Shown in pieces: positions 1 through 9,178 of a stretch of 34,154 nucleotides of DNA. The notes under the pieces are model-generated. The model was not told the DNA's origin. It searched no databases and saw nothing but the letters and a program-made list of their open reading frames with translations. The stretch is from Spirochaetota bacterium. Its GTDB lineage: Bacteria > Spirochaetota > UBA4802 > UB4802. Made by a program: the position numbers and the translations under genes. Positions within the stretch are counted from its first letter, which is position 1; each line of letters starts with the position of its first letter. The DNA is taken from the NCBI GenBank assembly GCA_029907515.1, contig JARYLT010000020.1:1-34154 (forward strand), given 5' to 3'.

Positions 1-1045
1 CATTAAACCTGAATGACACAATATCACCATCCTGCATATAGTAGTCTTTACCAACCAGGTGATACTTTCCTTCTTTTTTAAGGCGCTCCTCAGAACCTGC
101 TACAATAAAATCATCATAATGCATAAGCTCAGCTCTGATGAAGCCGCGTTGAATATCGCTGTGGATATAGCCCGCTGCAAGTGGCGCTGTGATACCTTTG
201 GGGATAAGCCACTGTTTTACTTCATCCTGCCCAACAGTAAAAAACGACTGCAGGCCAAGAGAGTCAAGCATAGCATCACATAATACATGCAATGCAGGTT
301 TTTCCACACCCATGGAAGCGTAAAATTCTTTTTGTTCTCTTTCATCATCTATCAGCGATATTTCGCTTTCAAGCTTTACCGCAACAGCAACCGCCTTCAC
401 GGTATGGTTTGCATAAGCTCTACTAAATGCATCTAGAATTTCACTGCCGCTATCATCAGTATTGAAAACAACTATTATTTTCTTCAATGTAATAAACGGG
501 TAGCTCTTAATCATTGCAATATCATCATCAGCAAGCTTCAGACTGTTTAAAAGATTGCCCTGTTCCAGATGCTGCATAAATGTTTGCAGTAACATAATTT
601 CTTTTTCTTTATGTTGCGCTGTTTTCTTTTTATCCTGATTAAGACGTTCTATCCGCTTTTCTGCAAACACCATATCATGCAACATACATTCACTCAGTAG
701 CCTGTCATAATCGCGCAGCGGGTCCACGCTGCCCTTAACGTGATATACTGAGTCATCGTTAAAAGCGCGCACAACAAAGCATAGGGCATCCATCGTTGCA
801 ATATTGCTGAAAATATTTCCTTCCCTAATAGCTTCATCCGTTACATCACCAATGAGTGAAATATTAATTGTAGCAGGTGCTGTCTTTCTGGGATTGTAAT
901 GTTTCACCAGCGTGGTAAAACGTTCATCGTGGATTGTGGCAACACCAATCCCTTTTTTTATATCAAATGAATTTTTTGTTAAAATTTGTAATAACGTCTT
1001 TTTGCCACTTTGCGGATAACCAGTAATTCCCAATGATAAGCCCAT
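1..1045 (-). CDS. Degenerate YchF/OLA1-like TGS-domain protein (3' end cut by window edge)
   Basis: Read on the minus strand from the ATG at 1045; 348 codons are visible and only the last few residues lie beyond the edge. The C-terminal third is clearly the YchF TGS domain: segments such as TAPLAAGYIHSDIQRGFIRA, the YDDFI stretch and DYYMQDGDIVSFRFN match what I know of YchF. YchF is an OBG-class ATPase that binds ribosomes. The N-terminal nucleotide-binding part is damaged: the Walker A region is GYPQSGKKT (residues 9-17), with Lys where Ser/Thr should follow GK, and the family's DIAG switch motif appears to be ISLIG (about residues 63-67), so the Asp is lost. Length is normal for YchF (about 363). 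It is probably a divergent paralogue and may not hydrolyse nucleotides; a true ychF would be expected elsewhere. The best ribosome site, GGGAG, lies about 13 bases upstream, slightly far. Confidence 0.85.
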   Translation of the reverse strand, partial: MGLSLGITGYPQSGKKTLLQILTKNSFDIKKGIGVATIHDERFTTLVKHYNPRKTAPATINISLIGDVTDEAIREGNIFSNIATMDALCFVVRAFNDDSVYHVKGSVDPLRDYDRLLSECMLHDMVFAEKRIERLNQDKKKTAQHKEKEIMLLQTFMQHLEQGNLLNSLKLADDDIAMIKSYPFITLKKIIVVFNTDDSGSEILDAFSRAYANHTVKAVAVAVKLESEISLIDDEREQKEFYASMGVEKPALHVLCDAMLDSLGLQSFFTVGQDEVKQWLIPKGITAPLAAGYIHSDIQRGFIRAELMHYDDFIVAGSEERLKKEGKYHLVGKDYYMQDGDIVSFRFN

Positions 1046-1085
1046 TGCAGTTATAAAGCTCCCTTACAATATAGAATGTCATATA

Positions 1086-1106
1086 GTCATTGCGTCAAGC
1101 GATGAC
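1086..1106. other. Stem-loop upstream of the YchF-like gene
   Basis: GTCATTGC (1086-1093) can pair with GCGATGAC (1099-1106) around a 5-base loop, with one wobble pair. It sits about 40 bases before the YchF-like start codon, so it would be in the 5' leader of that gene or in the tail of the upstream receptor transcript. Function unknown. Confidence 0.4.
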
Positions 1107-1132
1107 GACTCAGTAATCTTTCTTATGTGAAT

Positions 1133-1151
1133 AAAAGGCCATGTGCCTTTT
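1133..1151 (-). terminator. Likely bidirectional intrinsic terminator after the chemoreceptor
   Basis: AAAAGGC (1133-1139) and GCCTTTT (1145-1151) form a perfect 7-bp stem with a 5-base loop. On the minus strand it is followed by TTTTATTC and lies about 43 bases past the chemoreceptor stop. A T-rich tail also follows on the plus strand. It separates the receptor gene from the YchF-like gene. Confidence 0.6.
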
Positions 1152-1193
1152 TAAAGTATATACATAACACATCCTGTATGTTTATCAAAAAAT

Positions 1194-3659
1194 TTATGCT
1201 ATCTTGAAGAATGACACCATTTCTTTTAATCTTATTGCCAGTGCTTCAACACCCGTTGCATTTGCTGACATCTCCTCAGCTGCGCCAGCATTATTTTGCG
1301 ATAGTTCATTGATAGTGCTTATTGACCGTGAAATTTCCATTATTGCAATACGCTGTTCTTCTGTTGCATTCTTTATCTCTTCAGAGCCTGCCTGAACATC
1401 ACTTATCATGCCCTGAACTTTAGTATTGATTGCCAGTTGTTCTTTCATATCCAAAGCAACCTGTTCAATTCTTTTTGATATATCACGGACACCATTGATG
1501 ATAAAACCAATATTCTGAATTGCCTGAGTAATATTTTGAGTACCTTTTGCCATTTCGGTGCTGTTTTGCTTTATCAGGCCATCTATCTCTTTTATACTGA
1601 TAGCTGTCTGTTCAGCTAATTTTGAAATTTCATCGGCAACAACGGCAAACCCGCGACCAAAATCACCAGCACGTGCCGCCTCTATTGCTGCGTTAAGTGA
1701 TAACAGATTAATTTGTTCAGAAATATCGTTTATAATCTTAACAATATTTTTCATATCATCAGAGCTTTTTGAAAGCACCTGCATGGTTGCATTCATCTGA
1801 TTAAGTGACTGACTGCCTTCGTGTGAACGCTCAGCAATGAGTTCAACCTCTTTAACCGAAGCATTCATAGTGTCAGCAACTGTCTCTATTGTCTGCGATA
1901 GATTCTTTAATAAATTAATAAGTGATGTTAAACTCTGGTTCTGGCTATCGGCACGTTTTGCAACATTTTCCATTCCTGCCGATATTTCTTCAATAGTTGC
2001 TGATATCTCTTCAACTGTGGATGCTTCGCTCTGCACATTATCAGTAAAGGATGTAATTGCCTGCGACATCTGTGTTGATGAAGATGCTAATTCATCAGCT
2101 ATCTGAATAATATGAGCTATCGCCCCGCGCAATTCACTAATAAGCCTATTTACTGCTGCAGATAATATGCCCACCTCATCACCTTTAATAATAGCCAGAC
2201 TTTGTGTTAAATTGCCCTGGGCAACCCCACTTAACACCTCACGTGCTACTTTCAATGGCTCTAAGTGACGCCTGATATTTCTGTACAGTATAATAGTTGC
2301 TATAACACACCAGAATAATCCAATACCCAGTGACAGCAGCGCTAAAAGTTTTGAATATTCATTCATCTCAGCTTTGGGAATGCTTGCAATCAGCAAAAAA
2401 CCCAATTTGCTTCTGGTGCAGTACGCAAATGAATCCTCGCTATTAAAACTATATGAAATAAATACAATCTGATTTTCTAAAAGTTTTTTGCCCCAATCAT
2501 ACCGCAAAAGAGAATCATTTGCCATATCACGATGTGGATGCACCAGACCCACACCATCATTATAGGTAATAAAAATATAGCCTGTTTTACCTATAACCGC
2601 ATTTTCCAGAATGAATTTTCCAAATGAATCAACCGGGATGAGAGCTGCATATATTTTACCATTTATGATGTCACCCGTAGCAAAATATGCTTTCTTTTCT
2701 TTTTCCAGAAAGACAGGTTTTGTAATAAAACTTGTTGAACCCTCAAAGGTTTTCAATGAACCCAGAGCTTTTTCAAAAACTCCATCATATCTGCCTTTGC
2801 CTGAAAGAATAACATTGCCGTTATCCAGTATTGCACAATCTGTATATATTTTTCTAAGCGTAACAATGCGGTTCATGGTATTTCGGTCAGGAAATGAAGC
2901 AATTAAGCTGCAATCATTTTTTGTATATTCAATAAAACTATCTAACTTGTGACCTGTTTGCTTTGCAATAGTATCAATATTGTTTGCAAACATCTTCTGC
3001 ATGTAACTATGTGATAGCACAATGCCAAATGTAACCAGCATAATGACAAGCAGAACATTAACAATACTTGCTGACCCTGTGATGATAGGAATAAGCGAAC
3101 CAAATGCTGTTACTGGTTTTCCGCTGATAACATCCCTGACGTCATCAAATAGCCCCTCCTGTGTTAGCCTGTTAATAGTTTTTGGTATAAAATATGAACC
3201 AAATATAATTGATATGGCAATAGATAAAATTCCACCAAACCACAGGTATAAAAGCTGATCAAAGCTAAGCCCGTAGAATAAAGCGCTGGTAATACTGAAT
3301 ATAGCAAGGCCAATAACCCACTGCGCAATAAGGCCAAGCGAAAACATAACCACCACACTGCTTAACCGCTCTTTCAATATAAGTGCATGTTTTTCGGAAA
3401 AAGATGCTCCTTTTGCTTTTGCTGTAAAATACCAGCGGAACGGTGCAAATAATAGCTGGTACCAGTAATATGTCATCAACGTAACGACAATAAAAACTAT
3501 GATACCAGGAACAATAACAACATGTAGATTAGAAAGGCTTATTTCTGATTTCCAGATAAAAAACAAAACCGTTAGCGGTGCACCAATTAAACCTGAAAGA
3601 GCATTGCCATGAACAAGCATATCAAGATAAAAACGCCGATACAGTTTAATATAGTCCAT
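1194..3659 (-). CDS. Methyl-accepting chemotaxis protein with extra N-terminal membrane domain
   Basis: An 821-residue chemoreceptor that would signal to CheA/CheW from the inner membrane. Domains in order: about four hydrophobic segments at residues 20-42, 46-66, 98-127 and 133-157; a further membrane segment at 188-217; a Cache-like extracytoplasmic sensor at about 220-435 (it contains [19 protein letters not shown], typical of Cache domains); a membrane segment at 438-460; HAMP at about 462-515; and an MCP signalling domain from 530 to the end. The hairpin tip reads [18 protein letters not shown] and then [19 protein letters not shown] (648-685), the canonical CheA/CheW contact region. The N-terminal multi-helix block before the Cache domain is unusual for ordinary receptors. 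A GAGG ribosome site lies 7 bases before the ATG. The ligand cannot be predicted. Confidence 0.95.
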   Translation of the reverse strand: MDYIKLYRRFYLDMLVHGNALSGLIGAPLTVLFFIWKSEISLSNLHVVIVPGIIVFIVVTLMTYYWYQLLFAPFRWYFTAKAKGASFSEKHALILKERLSSVVVMFSLGLIAQWVIGLAIFSITSALFYGLSFDQLLYLWFGGILSIAISIIFGSYFIPKTINRLTQEGLFDDVRDVISGKPVTAFGSLIPIITGSASIVNVLLVIMLVTFGIVLSHSYMQKMFANNIDTIAKQTGHKLDSFIEYTKNDCSLIASFPDRNTMNRIVTLRKIYTDCAILDNGNVILSGKGRYDGVFEKALGSLKTFEGSTSFITKPVFLEKEKKAYFATGDIINGKIYAALIPVDSFGKFILENAVIGKTGYIFITYNDGVGLVHPHRDMANDSLLRYDWGKKLLENQIVFISYSFNSEDSFAYCTRSKLGFLLIASIPKAEMNEYSKLLALLSLGIGLFWCVIATIILYRNIRRHLEPLKVAREVLSGVAQGNLTQSLAIIKGDEVGILSAAVNRLISELRGAIAHIIQIADELASSSTQMSQAITSFTDNVQSEASTVEEISATIEEISAGMENVAKRADSQNQSLTSLINLLKNLSQTIETVADTMNASVKEVELIAERSHEGSQSLNQMNATMQVLSKSSDDMKNIVKIINDISEQINLLSLNAAIEAARAGDFGRGFAVVADEISKLAEQTAISIKEIDGLIKQNSTEMAKGTQNITQAIQNIGFIINGVRDISKRIEQVALDMKEQLAINTKVQGMISDVQAGSEEIKNATEEQRIAIMEISRSISTINELSQNNAGAAEEMSANATGVEALAIRLKEMVSFFKIA

Positions 3660-3827
3660 AATTGCCTCGCATTTTTTTGAAATTACTATATAATTTTTAA
3701 AAGGTATCGAGACACCTGCAAGTTATGAGAGAGCAGAAGAAAAGTAAGGAAGCTGTAACCAGTTTAGCACGTGAATGATAAAATTTTAAAAAATTAAGAT
3801 GAGTGGACGTTTTTTTATTTCTGCCGA

Positions 3828-4637
3828 TTACGATTTTATTGTTTTTTGAATGCTTGCTTTATTTTTAGTTCCCATTTTTTCAAGCAGTGGCCACACCATC
3901 ACTACCAGCCGCGGGAACACCATTATAAAACGTGTTATAAATCCCTGCGATGACGGCACCACAATTTCAGGTTTTTTTGACTCTATTGCTCTGACCACAG
4001 CCTTTGCCACATCTTCTGGTTTTTGTGGCTTGCTTAAAAACGTAAGCGGCGAACCACCATGTGTTGCTTCATACTGCAACATGGGCGTATTCACTGAATC
4101 AGGAAATACCGTTACAACCTTAATATTGCTCTTTTTTAATTCTATATGCAATGTCAAAAATAAACCACGCAATGCAAACTTTGTTGCTGTATATAGTGAA
4201 CTGTAGGTTTCGGGCACTATTCCAGCAAGTGAGGCGATAGTTACTATTGATGGGCTTTTGCTTTTCTTCAAATATGGCAATACCTCATACGTACAATTGA
4301 TTGGCCCCATTAAATTAACCTGAATCTGACGCATTATTTCTTTATACGAAGCATTTTCAAAAAGGTTTGGTTCAATTATTCCTGCATTATTGACAAGTAT
4401 ATCGATAGCTCCATACTTTTTTACTGCTTTATTAACCGTTGACTTTACTGATTTAATTTCAGTTATATCACAGTACAGGCCATAAACTTTATCACCATAC
4501 TGTTTTTGCAAATCAGCCAGCGCTTTTTTATTAATATCTACAAGCACGCACGTTATATTCTTCTTTATAAATTCAGCAGTTATAGCCCTACCTATACCGC
4601 CTGCTGCACCAGTGATAATTGCAATTTTTGTATTCAT
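3828..4637 (-). CDS. Short-chain dehydrogenase/reductase (SDR)
   Basis: A classical SDR of 269 residues, an NAD(P)-dependent oxidoreductase of alcohols or ketones. Visible motifs: the cofactor-binding TGAAGGIG (9-16); Asp34 at the end of beta-2 (LVDIN), which usually favours NAD over NADP; NNAG (83-86); catalytic Ser136; and Tyr149/Lys153 in YTATK. The C-terminus has a hydrophobic stretch (about 232-252) that could dock the enzyme to a membrane, as in SDRs acting on lipids. It lies 61 bases downstream of the exported hydrolase in the same direction, so the two are probably co-transcribed. AGAGGT precedes the ATG by about 9 bases. The substrate is unknown; a lipid-derived alcohol or ketone is only an inference from context. 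Confidence 0.92.
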   Translation of the reverse strand: MNTKIAIITGAAGGIGRAITAEFIKKNITCVLVDINKKALADLQKQYGDKVYGLYCDITEIKSVKSTVNKAVKKYGAIDILVNNAGIIEPNLFENASYKEIMRQIQVNLMGPINCTYEVLPYLKKSKSPSIVTIASLAGIVPETYSSLYTATKFALRGLFLTLHIELKKSNIKVVTVFPDSVNTPMLQYEATHGGSPLTFLSKPQKPEDVAKAVVRAIESKKPEIVVPSSQGFITRFIMVFPRLVVMVWPLLEKMGTKNKASIQKTIKS

Positions 4638-4698
4638 AGTATTGTACCTCTATTTTAATATATGTAGCGATGCAACGTATTGCACCACAATATGTGTG

Positions 4699-5910
4699 TT
4701 ATTTTTCAATTACTGATAAAAATTCACCCATCTGTTTGCACATACTATTAAAATGCGGATTATACGTCAACCGTGTAATAACTTTATACTTTTCAATATT
4801 TTCTTCGGTATTTTCGCCTTTCCATATTCCAGGATCTGATAAACACTGCTGTCGTTCAGGACTATCTGGTTTGTAATATAAACAATTCCGGTAATCGCCA
4901 TTTTTGCCGTAGTGCGGATCATCAGGTGGTATGGTAATACATATATGCGGTATATTTAAAATCTTCTCTTGTGGAATATAACTGTTTACAGTGATAACAA
5001 AATTATCTTCTCCATCATAATCTTTTTCAGGTTGTGTGGTATATAGAACAAACATCTTTTTACCCGTTACATAATTTTTCATAACAAAGAGCGTTCGTTC
5101 AGTACTTACTGTACGATCATCTATGCTTTGAGCAACAAACACAGGAACCTGAATTCTTTTACCTTCATCAAACAATTCATCAACTTTCTTTATAAGCCTG
5201 TATGTCTGAGTTACACCGTTAAATGTAAATGATTGATACTTGGTATAATCAGTATCATCTTCTATGCTTTCCCAATCTTTAAATGTACCAACAATAGGCG
5301 CTACCCATGCTAATTTAGAATAAATGGCAAAAGCTGGTGCAAACAAAAAGAGTCCTTTAACATCATGATTGGTGTTAGATAGCACATAATGAACAGATAA
5401 CAATGCACCAGTTGAGAATCCACCCATATACACATCTTTTGCATTCTTTTTAAGCTGTAACATACCATAGCGAGTGGCTTTTATCCATTCATCATTTTTT
5501 ACCTTTAATAGGTCGCCTGGTACGGTTCCATGTCCTGGTAAAAGTAAGCCATAAACAAGGAACCCTTTTTCAGTAAAATATTTTCCCACAGCACGTAAAA
5601 AATACGGTGAATCCGACAAGCCATGGATAAGCAAAATCCCTTTTGGATAAATGCCATTAACAGGTTTTACCTGTGGTTTAAAGATAAATGGGCTATTCAT
5701 AGCAACAATAGCATCTTTATTATTTGTTTCAACACGAGCATTTGCAATAACATGTGTCATCAATTCAAGATACTGTTCATACGGTGTTTCCAGTGGGATA
5801 GTAAAAGCGCTGTTAAAACCTGATTCTTTTAACCGTGAAGGATTCTGTGCATAGACAAAAACTAATAGAGTAACTACAAATGAAATACTTATCCATAACT
5901 TTCGTTTCAT
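4699..5910 (-). CDS. Exported alpha/beta-hydrolase (lysophospholipase/esterase-like)
   Basis: About 403 residues starting with a hydrophobic signal sequence (to about residue 21, ending VYAQ), so the enzyme is likely exported or membrane anchored. Two ATGs are adjacent; the second (5910) is chosen because the GGGGG ribosome site (5916-5920) is only 2 bases from the first. Numbering from the upstream Met (5913): oxyanion region LLIHGLSDSP (94-103) and LLPGHG (124-129), nucleophile Ser167 in GGFSTG, acid Asp265 or Asp266 in QSIDDRTVS, and a candidate catalytic His323 in IPHICITIP. The layout resembles monoacylglycerol lipase/lysophospholipase-type hydrolases, but it is longer, with a C-terminal extension holding three Cys (about 344, 357, 392). 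It is probably expressed with the SDR downstream. The substrate is not determined. Confidence 0.9.
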   Translation of the reverse strand: MKRKLWISISFVVTLLVFVYAQNPSRLKESGFNSAFTIPLETPYEQYLELMTHVIANARVETNNKDAIVAMNSPFIFKPQVKPVNGIYPKGILLIHGLSDSPYFLRAVGKYFTEKGFLVYGLLLPGHGTVPGDLLKVKNDEWIKATRYGMLQLKKNAKDVYMGGFSTGALLSVHYVLSNTNHDVKGLFLFAPAFAIYSKLAWVAPIVGTFKDWESIEDDTDYTKYQSFTFNGVTQTYRLIKKVDELFDEGKRIQVPVFVAQSIDDRTVSTERTLFVMKNYVTGKKMFVLYTTQPEKDYDGEDNFVITVNSYIPQEKILNIPHICITIPPDDPHYGKNGDYRNCLYYKPDSPERQQCLSDPGIWKGENTEENIEKYKVITRLTYNPHFNSMCKQMGEFLSVIEK

Positions 5911-5946
5911 CATTTCCCCCTCTAATCGTAGAATTTCACAAATGTT

Positions 5947-6028
5947 ATTCCGAATCTGATTCGGAATCTATTGCTGTATTAATATTCTGAACCTTTTCCT
6001 GAAATAAAATTGGGATAAGGTTCAGAAT
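5947..6028. repeat. Two-hairpin intergenic repeat (REP-like)
   Basis: Two strong palindromes lie side by side. The first has perfect 9-bp arms ATTCCGAAT (5947-5955) and ATTCGGAAT (5959-5967) with a 3-base loop. The second has 12-bp arms ATTCTGAACCTT (5984-5995) and AAGGTTCAGAAT (6017-6028), with further pairing inside after one mismatch. The outer ATTC...GAAT theme, ending CAGAATGAC, recurs at 31732-31806 and 33737-33813, suggesting a dispersed family. It lies upstream of the exported hydrolase. The rest of 5914-6177 is AT-rich with no gene I can support. Confidence 0.6.
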
Positions 6029-6177
6029 GACTTTGCTCATAATATTTTCATAGTATGGTTTCTTAGCCCGGTGAAGTATGATTGTTTACCGCAGTCATAA
6101 ATGCCCTTATATTGTATAATGATTTATATCCAATATTGCTTTTGCAACTACTTTTTATATTGATTTTGTTAGAGGTT

Positions 6178-7098
6178 TTAATTACTAAAACTCACTACCA
6201 AAACTGCTGATTTCATCTGTAAACCGTTTAAAAATGTTTTGTTGTACCATGATGTTTCATTGCGTAACCAGCCACCAAGACTGAGCGATAGTGATATCGA
6301 TTTACTGCTGAGCCACGTAAGTGCCATACCAACCATGGAAGCTTTTATATTGTTTGCTGGTACATCATAGTTTGCAGTTATTGGGAAAGGTACAGTAGTA
6401 GTGATTTTTGATGTAGCATCAGGTTTATTCAGGCTGTAGCTTACAAGATAATATGGTGTTATTTTAAACAAGTCATTATATTTGAAGGAAGGAGCTATAC
6501 CAAACGAAACGCCAAATAAGGTCGCAGAGCTGTCAACTGATAGTTTAGTATTTAAAATTTCAGGTAATGACCCTGTACCATTATATTTCTGTATAAATAT
6601 ACCCGCAAACAGGGGAAGTGAAAATTCACTGGATTCAACCACATCATATCCTATGCCTGTATATAACGAGATTATAGAATAATCAACTTTCATCTGATAA
6701 ATATTAGCATCCAATCCCTTCAAGAAAGCAGATGATAACCTTCCATCGAAATGCATATATGCAGCAATGCCATATATAAGCATTCTATCGCTTGTAGCAT
6801 ACCCAAAACCTGTCCCAGCGCCATATCCTTTTACGTCATTTCCGTTGATTTCAGGGTCATCATATACTTTTTGAACAGTGAAGTATGCAGGAACTATCGA
6901 AACCATATAGTTATCTTCGTTGTAATGCGTCATGGGCACAAAACTATCAGCAACTATGGATGCAGCAATATTGGTTATTCCATCGATAGTTTTTGCGGAT
7001 GGGTTAAGATCAATGCTCTGGGCAAATAGTGTGTATGGAAATAATACTACGATTATGGCTGAAACAATAATAATTACATAACGTATACGTTGTTTCAT
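6178..7098 (-). CDS. Predicted outer-membrane beta-barrel protein
   Basis: A 306-residue secreted protein I cannot assign to a named family. The start is placed at 7098 rather than at the upstream in-frame ATG at 7143, because GGAGAA lies 6-8 bases before it and the signal peptide then starts properly: MKQRIRY, a long hydrophobic core, and a likely cleavage after LFA (residue 26). The mature part has many short alternating segments with aromatic ends (for example YSIISLYTGIGYDV, SISLSLGGWLRNE) and ends VVSFSN, with Phe near the C-terminus, as in outer-membrane barrels. I see no binding motif. It would indicate a diderm envelope. A promoter-like site precedes it at 7243-7271. It could be a porin-like or lipid-transport barrel. 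Confidence 0.75.
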   Translation of the reverse strand: MKQRIRYVIIIVSAIIVVLFPYTLFAQSIDLNPSAKTIDGITNIAASIVADSFVPMTHYNEDNYMVSIVPAYFTVQKVYDDPEINGNDVKGYGAGTGFGYATSDRMLIYGIAAYMHFDGRLSSAFLKGLDANIYQMKVDYSIISLYTGIGYDVVESSEFSLPLFAGIFIQKYNGTGSLPEILNTKLSVDSSATLFGVSFGIAPSFKYNDLFKITPYYLVSYSLNKPDATSKITTTVPFPITANYDVPANNIKASMVGMALTWLSSKSISLSLSLGGWLRNETSWYNKTFLNGLQMKSAVLVVSFSN

Positions 7099-7534
7099 GG
7101 CTGTTTCTCCAAAATTGGTATTATTTAATCCTTCAAATGGCAAGCCTTATTAAAAGATTTTTATAATGAAACCCAATGATAGTGGTAACAGATAGGTGGG
7201 ATACTATAATTGTCTATTATGGGTGTTATCATTATTGAGCATACTTTACAATGCTGTTGAGCTTTTGTCAATGATAATAATAAACGTAATTCTAAACTTG
7301 CACCATGAATTTTCGATAATTGGTAATGGGGTATTGTTAACTATGGTATGATTTTATTGTATTGCAACAATTTATGGTTGACTATTAATGTAATTTATAA
7401 TAGATATTGCTTCTGTACCTATAATTATTTATGTATGATGTAATGTAGACTCGGCCTAAACTGGTGGTTTAGTTTACATGATCTTGTCTTATATATTTTC
7501 ATTTTCTACATGTTATTAAAATGGGATCAACTAT
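7099..7534. other. Intergenic region between the barrel protein and a chemoreceptor
   Basis: A 436-base AT-rich divergent spacer. It holds the promoter-like site for the barrel protein (7243-7271) and a 17-bp palindrome with arms CTAAAC (7456-7461) and GTTTAG (7467-7472), about 60 bases before the chemoreceptor start, which could be an operator or a short hairpin. I see no small gene or RNA. Confidence 0.6.
7243..7271 (-). promoter_or_regulatory. Sigma-70-like promoter for the barrel protein
   Basis: Minus strand: TTGACA (complement of 7266-7271), a 17-base spacer, then TAAAGT (complement of 7243-7248). The -35 is perfect and the -10 matches 4 of 6. It is about 145 bases upstream of the start codon, giving a long leader. 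Confidence 0.45.
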
Positions 7535-9082
7535 ATGCCTGTACTGAAAAGACTAATGCAACATTATGAAAACAGAGACTACCTGGTAAAACAGCAAGCT
7601 GAGGCATTATTTATTTTATATTTTATTATAGCTATTGGCCTTCTTTTAATGGGCATATCTATGTATGTGATTTATAAAGCGTATCACCCTACGCATTTAG
7701 GTGTTGGTATTTGTGAAATAGTATTGCTGATTGCATTTTATCTTAATAAAAATGGTAGAGTTATTGCAGCAAGCTATTTCATGTTGTTGCCTCTCAATAT
7801 AGTGCTATGGTTTATCATTTTCATTATTACAGGAGTAGATGATACAGTAACGGTAGTAGATTCAATATTCTATGTTTTCACATTAATAGCAACAGCAACA
7901 CTTGTCAGTAATAGAACCGCTATAATTGTTTTTACGGTTTTTAATGTATTTGCTCATGCACTCTATACAATATATTTTCATAAAACAGGAGTTTTAAATC
8001 AAAAGCAGTTTCTTGACTTATTGCAGGATGGCATAATAGCATTTAGCGCTTTTGGTGCTATATGTTATGCATTTATAACAATGAAACTGGGATCGCATGC
8101 CGTTGTACTTGAATCTGTACATGAAGCACAAACAAATAAATCAAAAGTAGAAGATATACTACAACAGACTTATGCAGTTGCAGGAGATCTGGCAGTAGCT
8201 ACATCTAACCTTGTTGGAATGACTGATAATTTTTCCGAAACTACACAGGCACAGGCTTCAACCCTGGAAGAGATAACATCATCAGTGGAGGAGGTTACCG
8301 CCAGTGGTGAAGGTGTGCTTGCAATGGCGCAACACCAGGCACAGATGGGCAATACTGTAAAGAATAATATGGAATCACTGTACCAGATAGTGGTTAACGT
8401 TGGTGAGAAAATTAAAGAAGCCATACAATTACGTAATCTTCTCAATGACATGGTGGATAAATCAAGAACTGAAATACAATTCACTCTGGTTGATGTCCAC
8501 AATGCTCTGTCGCAATTTCAGGGCATGAAAAATACTGTTGAAATCATTGAGGATATCTCTGATAAGATTAATCTTTTGTCGCTTAATGCTGCAATAGAAG
8601 CTGCCCGTGCAGGTGAATATGGTCGTGGATTTGCTGTTGTTGCTGAAGAAATAGGCAAGTTAGCTGATAATACACAGTCAAATTTAAAAATCATTAATGA
8701 TATGTTCAACAAAAGTAATAGTGGGATTACTCAGGCATCGCAGCGACTTGATGGATTTATTCATGTCCTCAATTCCATGATTGAAAATATAGAAAAATTA
8801 TCAGAAAGTATTGATCAGGTTGTTAGCCTTGCCAGTGAAGACCTGAAGCTTAACAGGCAGGCACGTAAGTCCTTAGAAGAATTGCTCAATGAGTCAGGTA
8901 ATATTCTGGGCGCAACCAATGAACAAAAACAGGCTCTGGATGAAATAGCTAAAAGTATAAATGTGTTTAATGATACCATACAGGATATAGCCACAAGTGC
9001 ACAGAGCCTGTCAGACTTTTCCGTTAAGCTTGCCACCATGGTTCAGAAATTAAAAAGCCTTTCTGAAATAAAGAATACATAG
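7535..9082 (+). CDS. Methyl-accepting chemotaxis protein with polytopic N-terminal domain
   Basis: A 515-residue chemoreceptor without a periplasmic domain. The first 190 residues contain about six hydrophobic helices (roughly 25-48, 55-70, 78-98, 105-125, 128-148, 165-185), suggesting a membrane-embedded sensor. The signalling domain follows directly, without a clear HAMP. The tip [17 protein letters not shown], then [20 protein letters not shown], lies at about residues 344-380. Polytopic receptors of this build are familiar from spirochaetes, which is part of the reason for the taxonomic guess. It stands alone on the plus strand, and the ribosome site (GGGATC) is weak. Such receptors may sense membrane-soluble ligands or membrane state; this one's ligand is unknown. 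Confidence 0.93.
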   Translation: MPVLKRLMQHYENRDYLVKQQAEALFILYFIIAIGLLLMGISMYVIYKAYHPTHLGVGICEIVLLIAFYLNKNGRVIAASYFMLLPLNIVLWFIIFIITGVDDTVTVVDSIFYVFTLIATATLVSNRTAIIVFTVFNVFAHALYTIYFHKTGVLNQKQFLDLLQDGIIAFSAFGAICYAFITMKLGSHAVVLESVHEAQTNKSKVEDILQQTYAVAGDLAVATSNLVGMTDNFSETTQAQASTLEEITSSVEEVTASGEGVLAMAQHQAQMGNTVKNNMESLYQIVVNVGEKIKEAIQLRNLLNDMVDKSRTEIQFTLVDVHNALSQFQGMKNTVEIIEDISDKINLLSLNAAIEAARAGEYGRGFAVVAEEIGKLADNTQSNLKIINDMFNKSNSGITQASQRLDGFIHVLNSMIENIEKLSESIDQVVSLASEDLKLNRQARKSLEELLNESGNILGATNEQKQALDEIAKSINVFNDTIQDIATSAQSLSDFSVKLATMVQKLKSLSEIKNT

Positions 9083-9111
9083 AAAAAAGAATAAATAAAT
9101 AGAAAATATTC

Positions 9112-9152
9112 TTGACAAAATTTTATTTATAACGGATGTTCGATATAAATAA
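9112..9152 (+). promoter_or_regulatory. Promoter box plus long inverted-repeat operator
   Basis: TTGACA at 9112-9117 is followed by a nearly perfect inverted repeat at 9123-9152. Left arm TTATTTATAACG and right arm CGATATAAATAA match at 11 of 12 positions around the centre GATGTT. A protein bound here would cover the expected -10 region. The next-but-one gene encodes a TetR regulator, so this is the natural candidate for its operator. The -10 hexamer itself is not well spaced: TATAAA at 9144 lies 26 bases from the -35 box. The GGAGG ribosome site of the first gene is at 9163-9167. Confidence 0.6.
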
Positions 9153-9178
9153 TATATTATCTGGAGGTTTGCATTACT

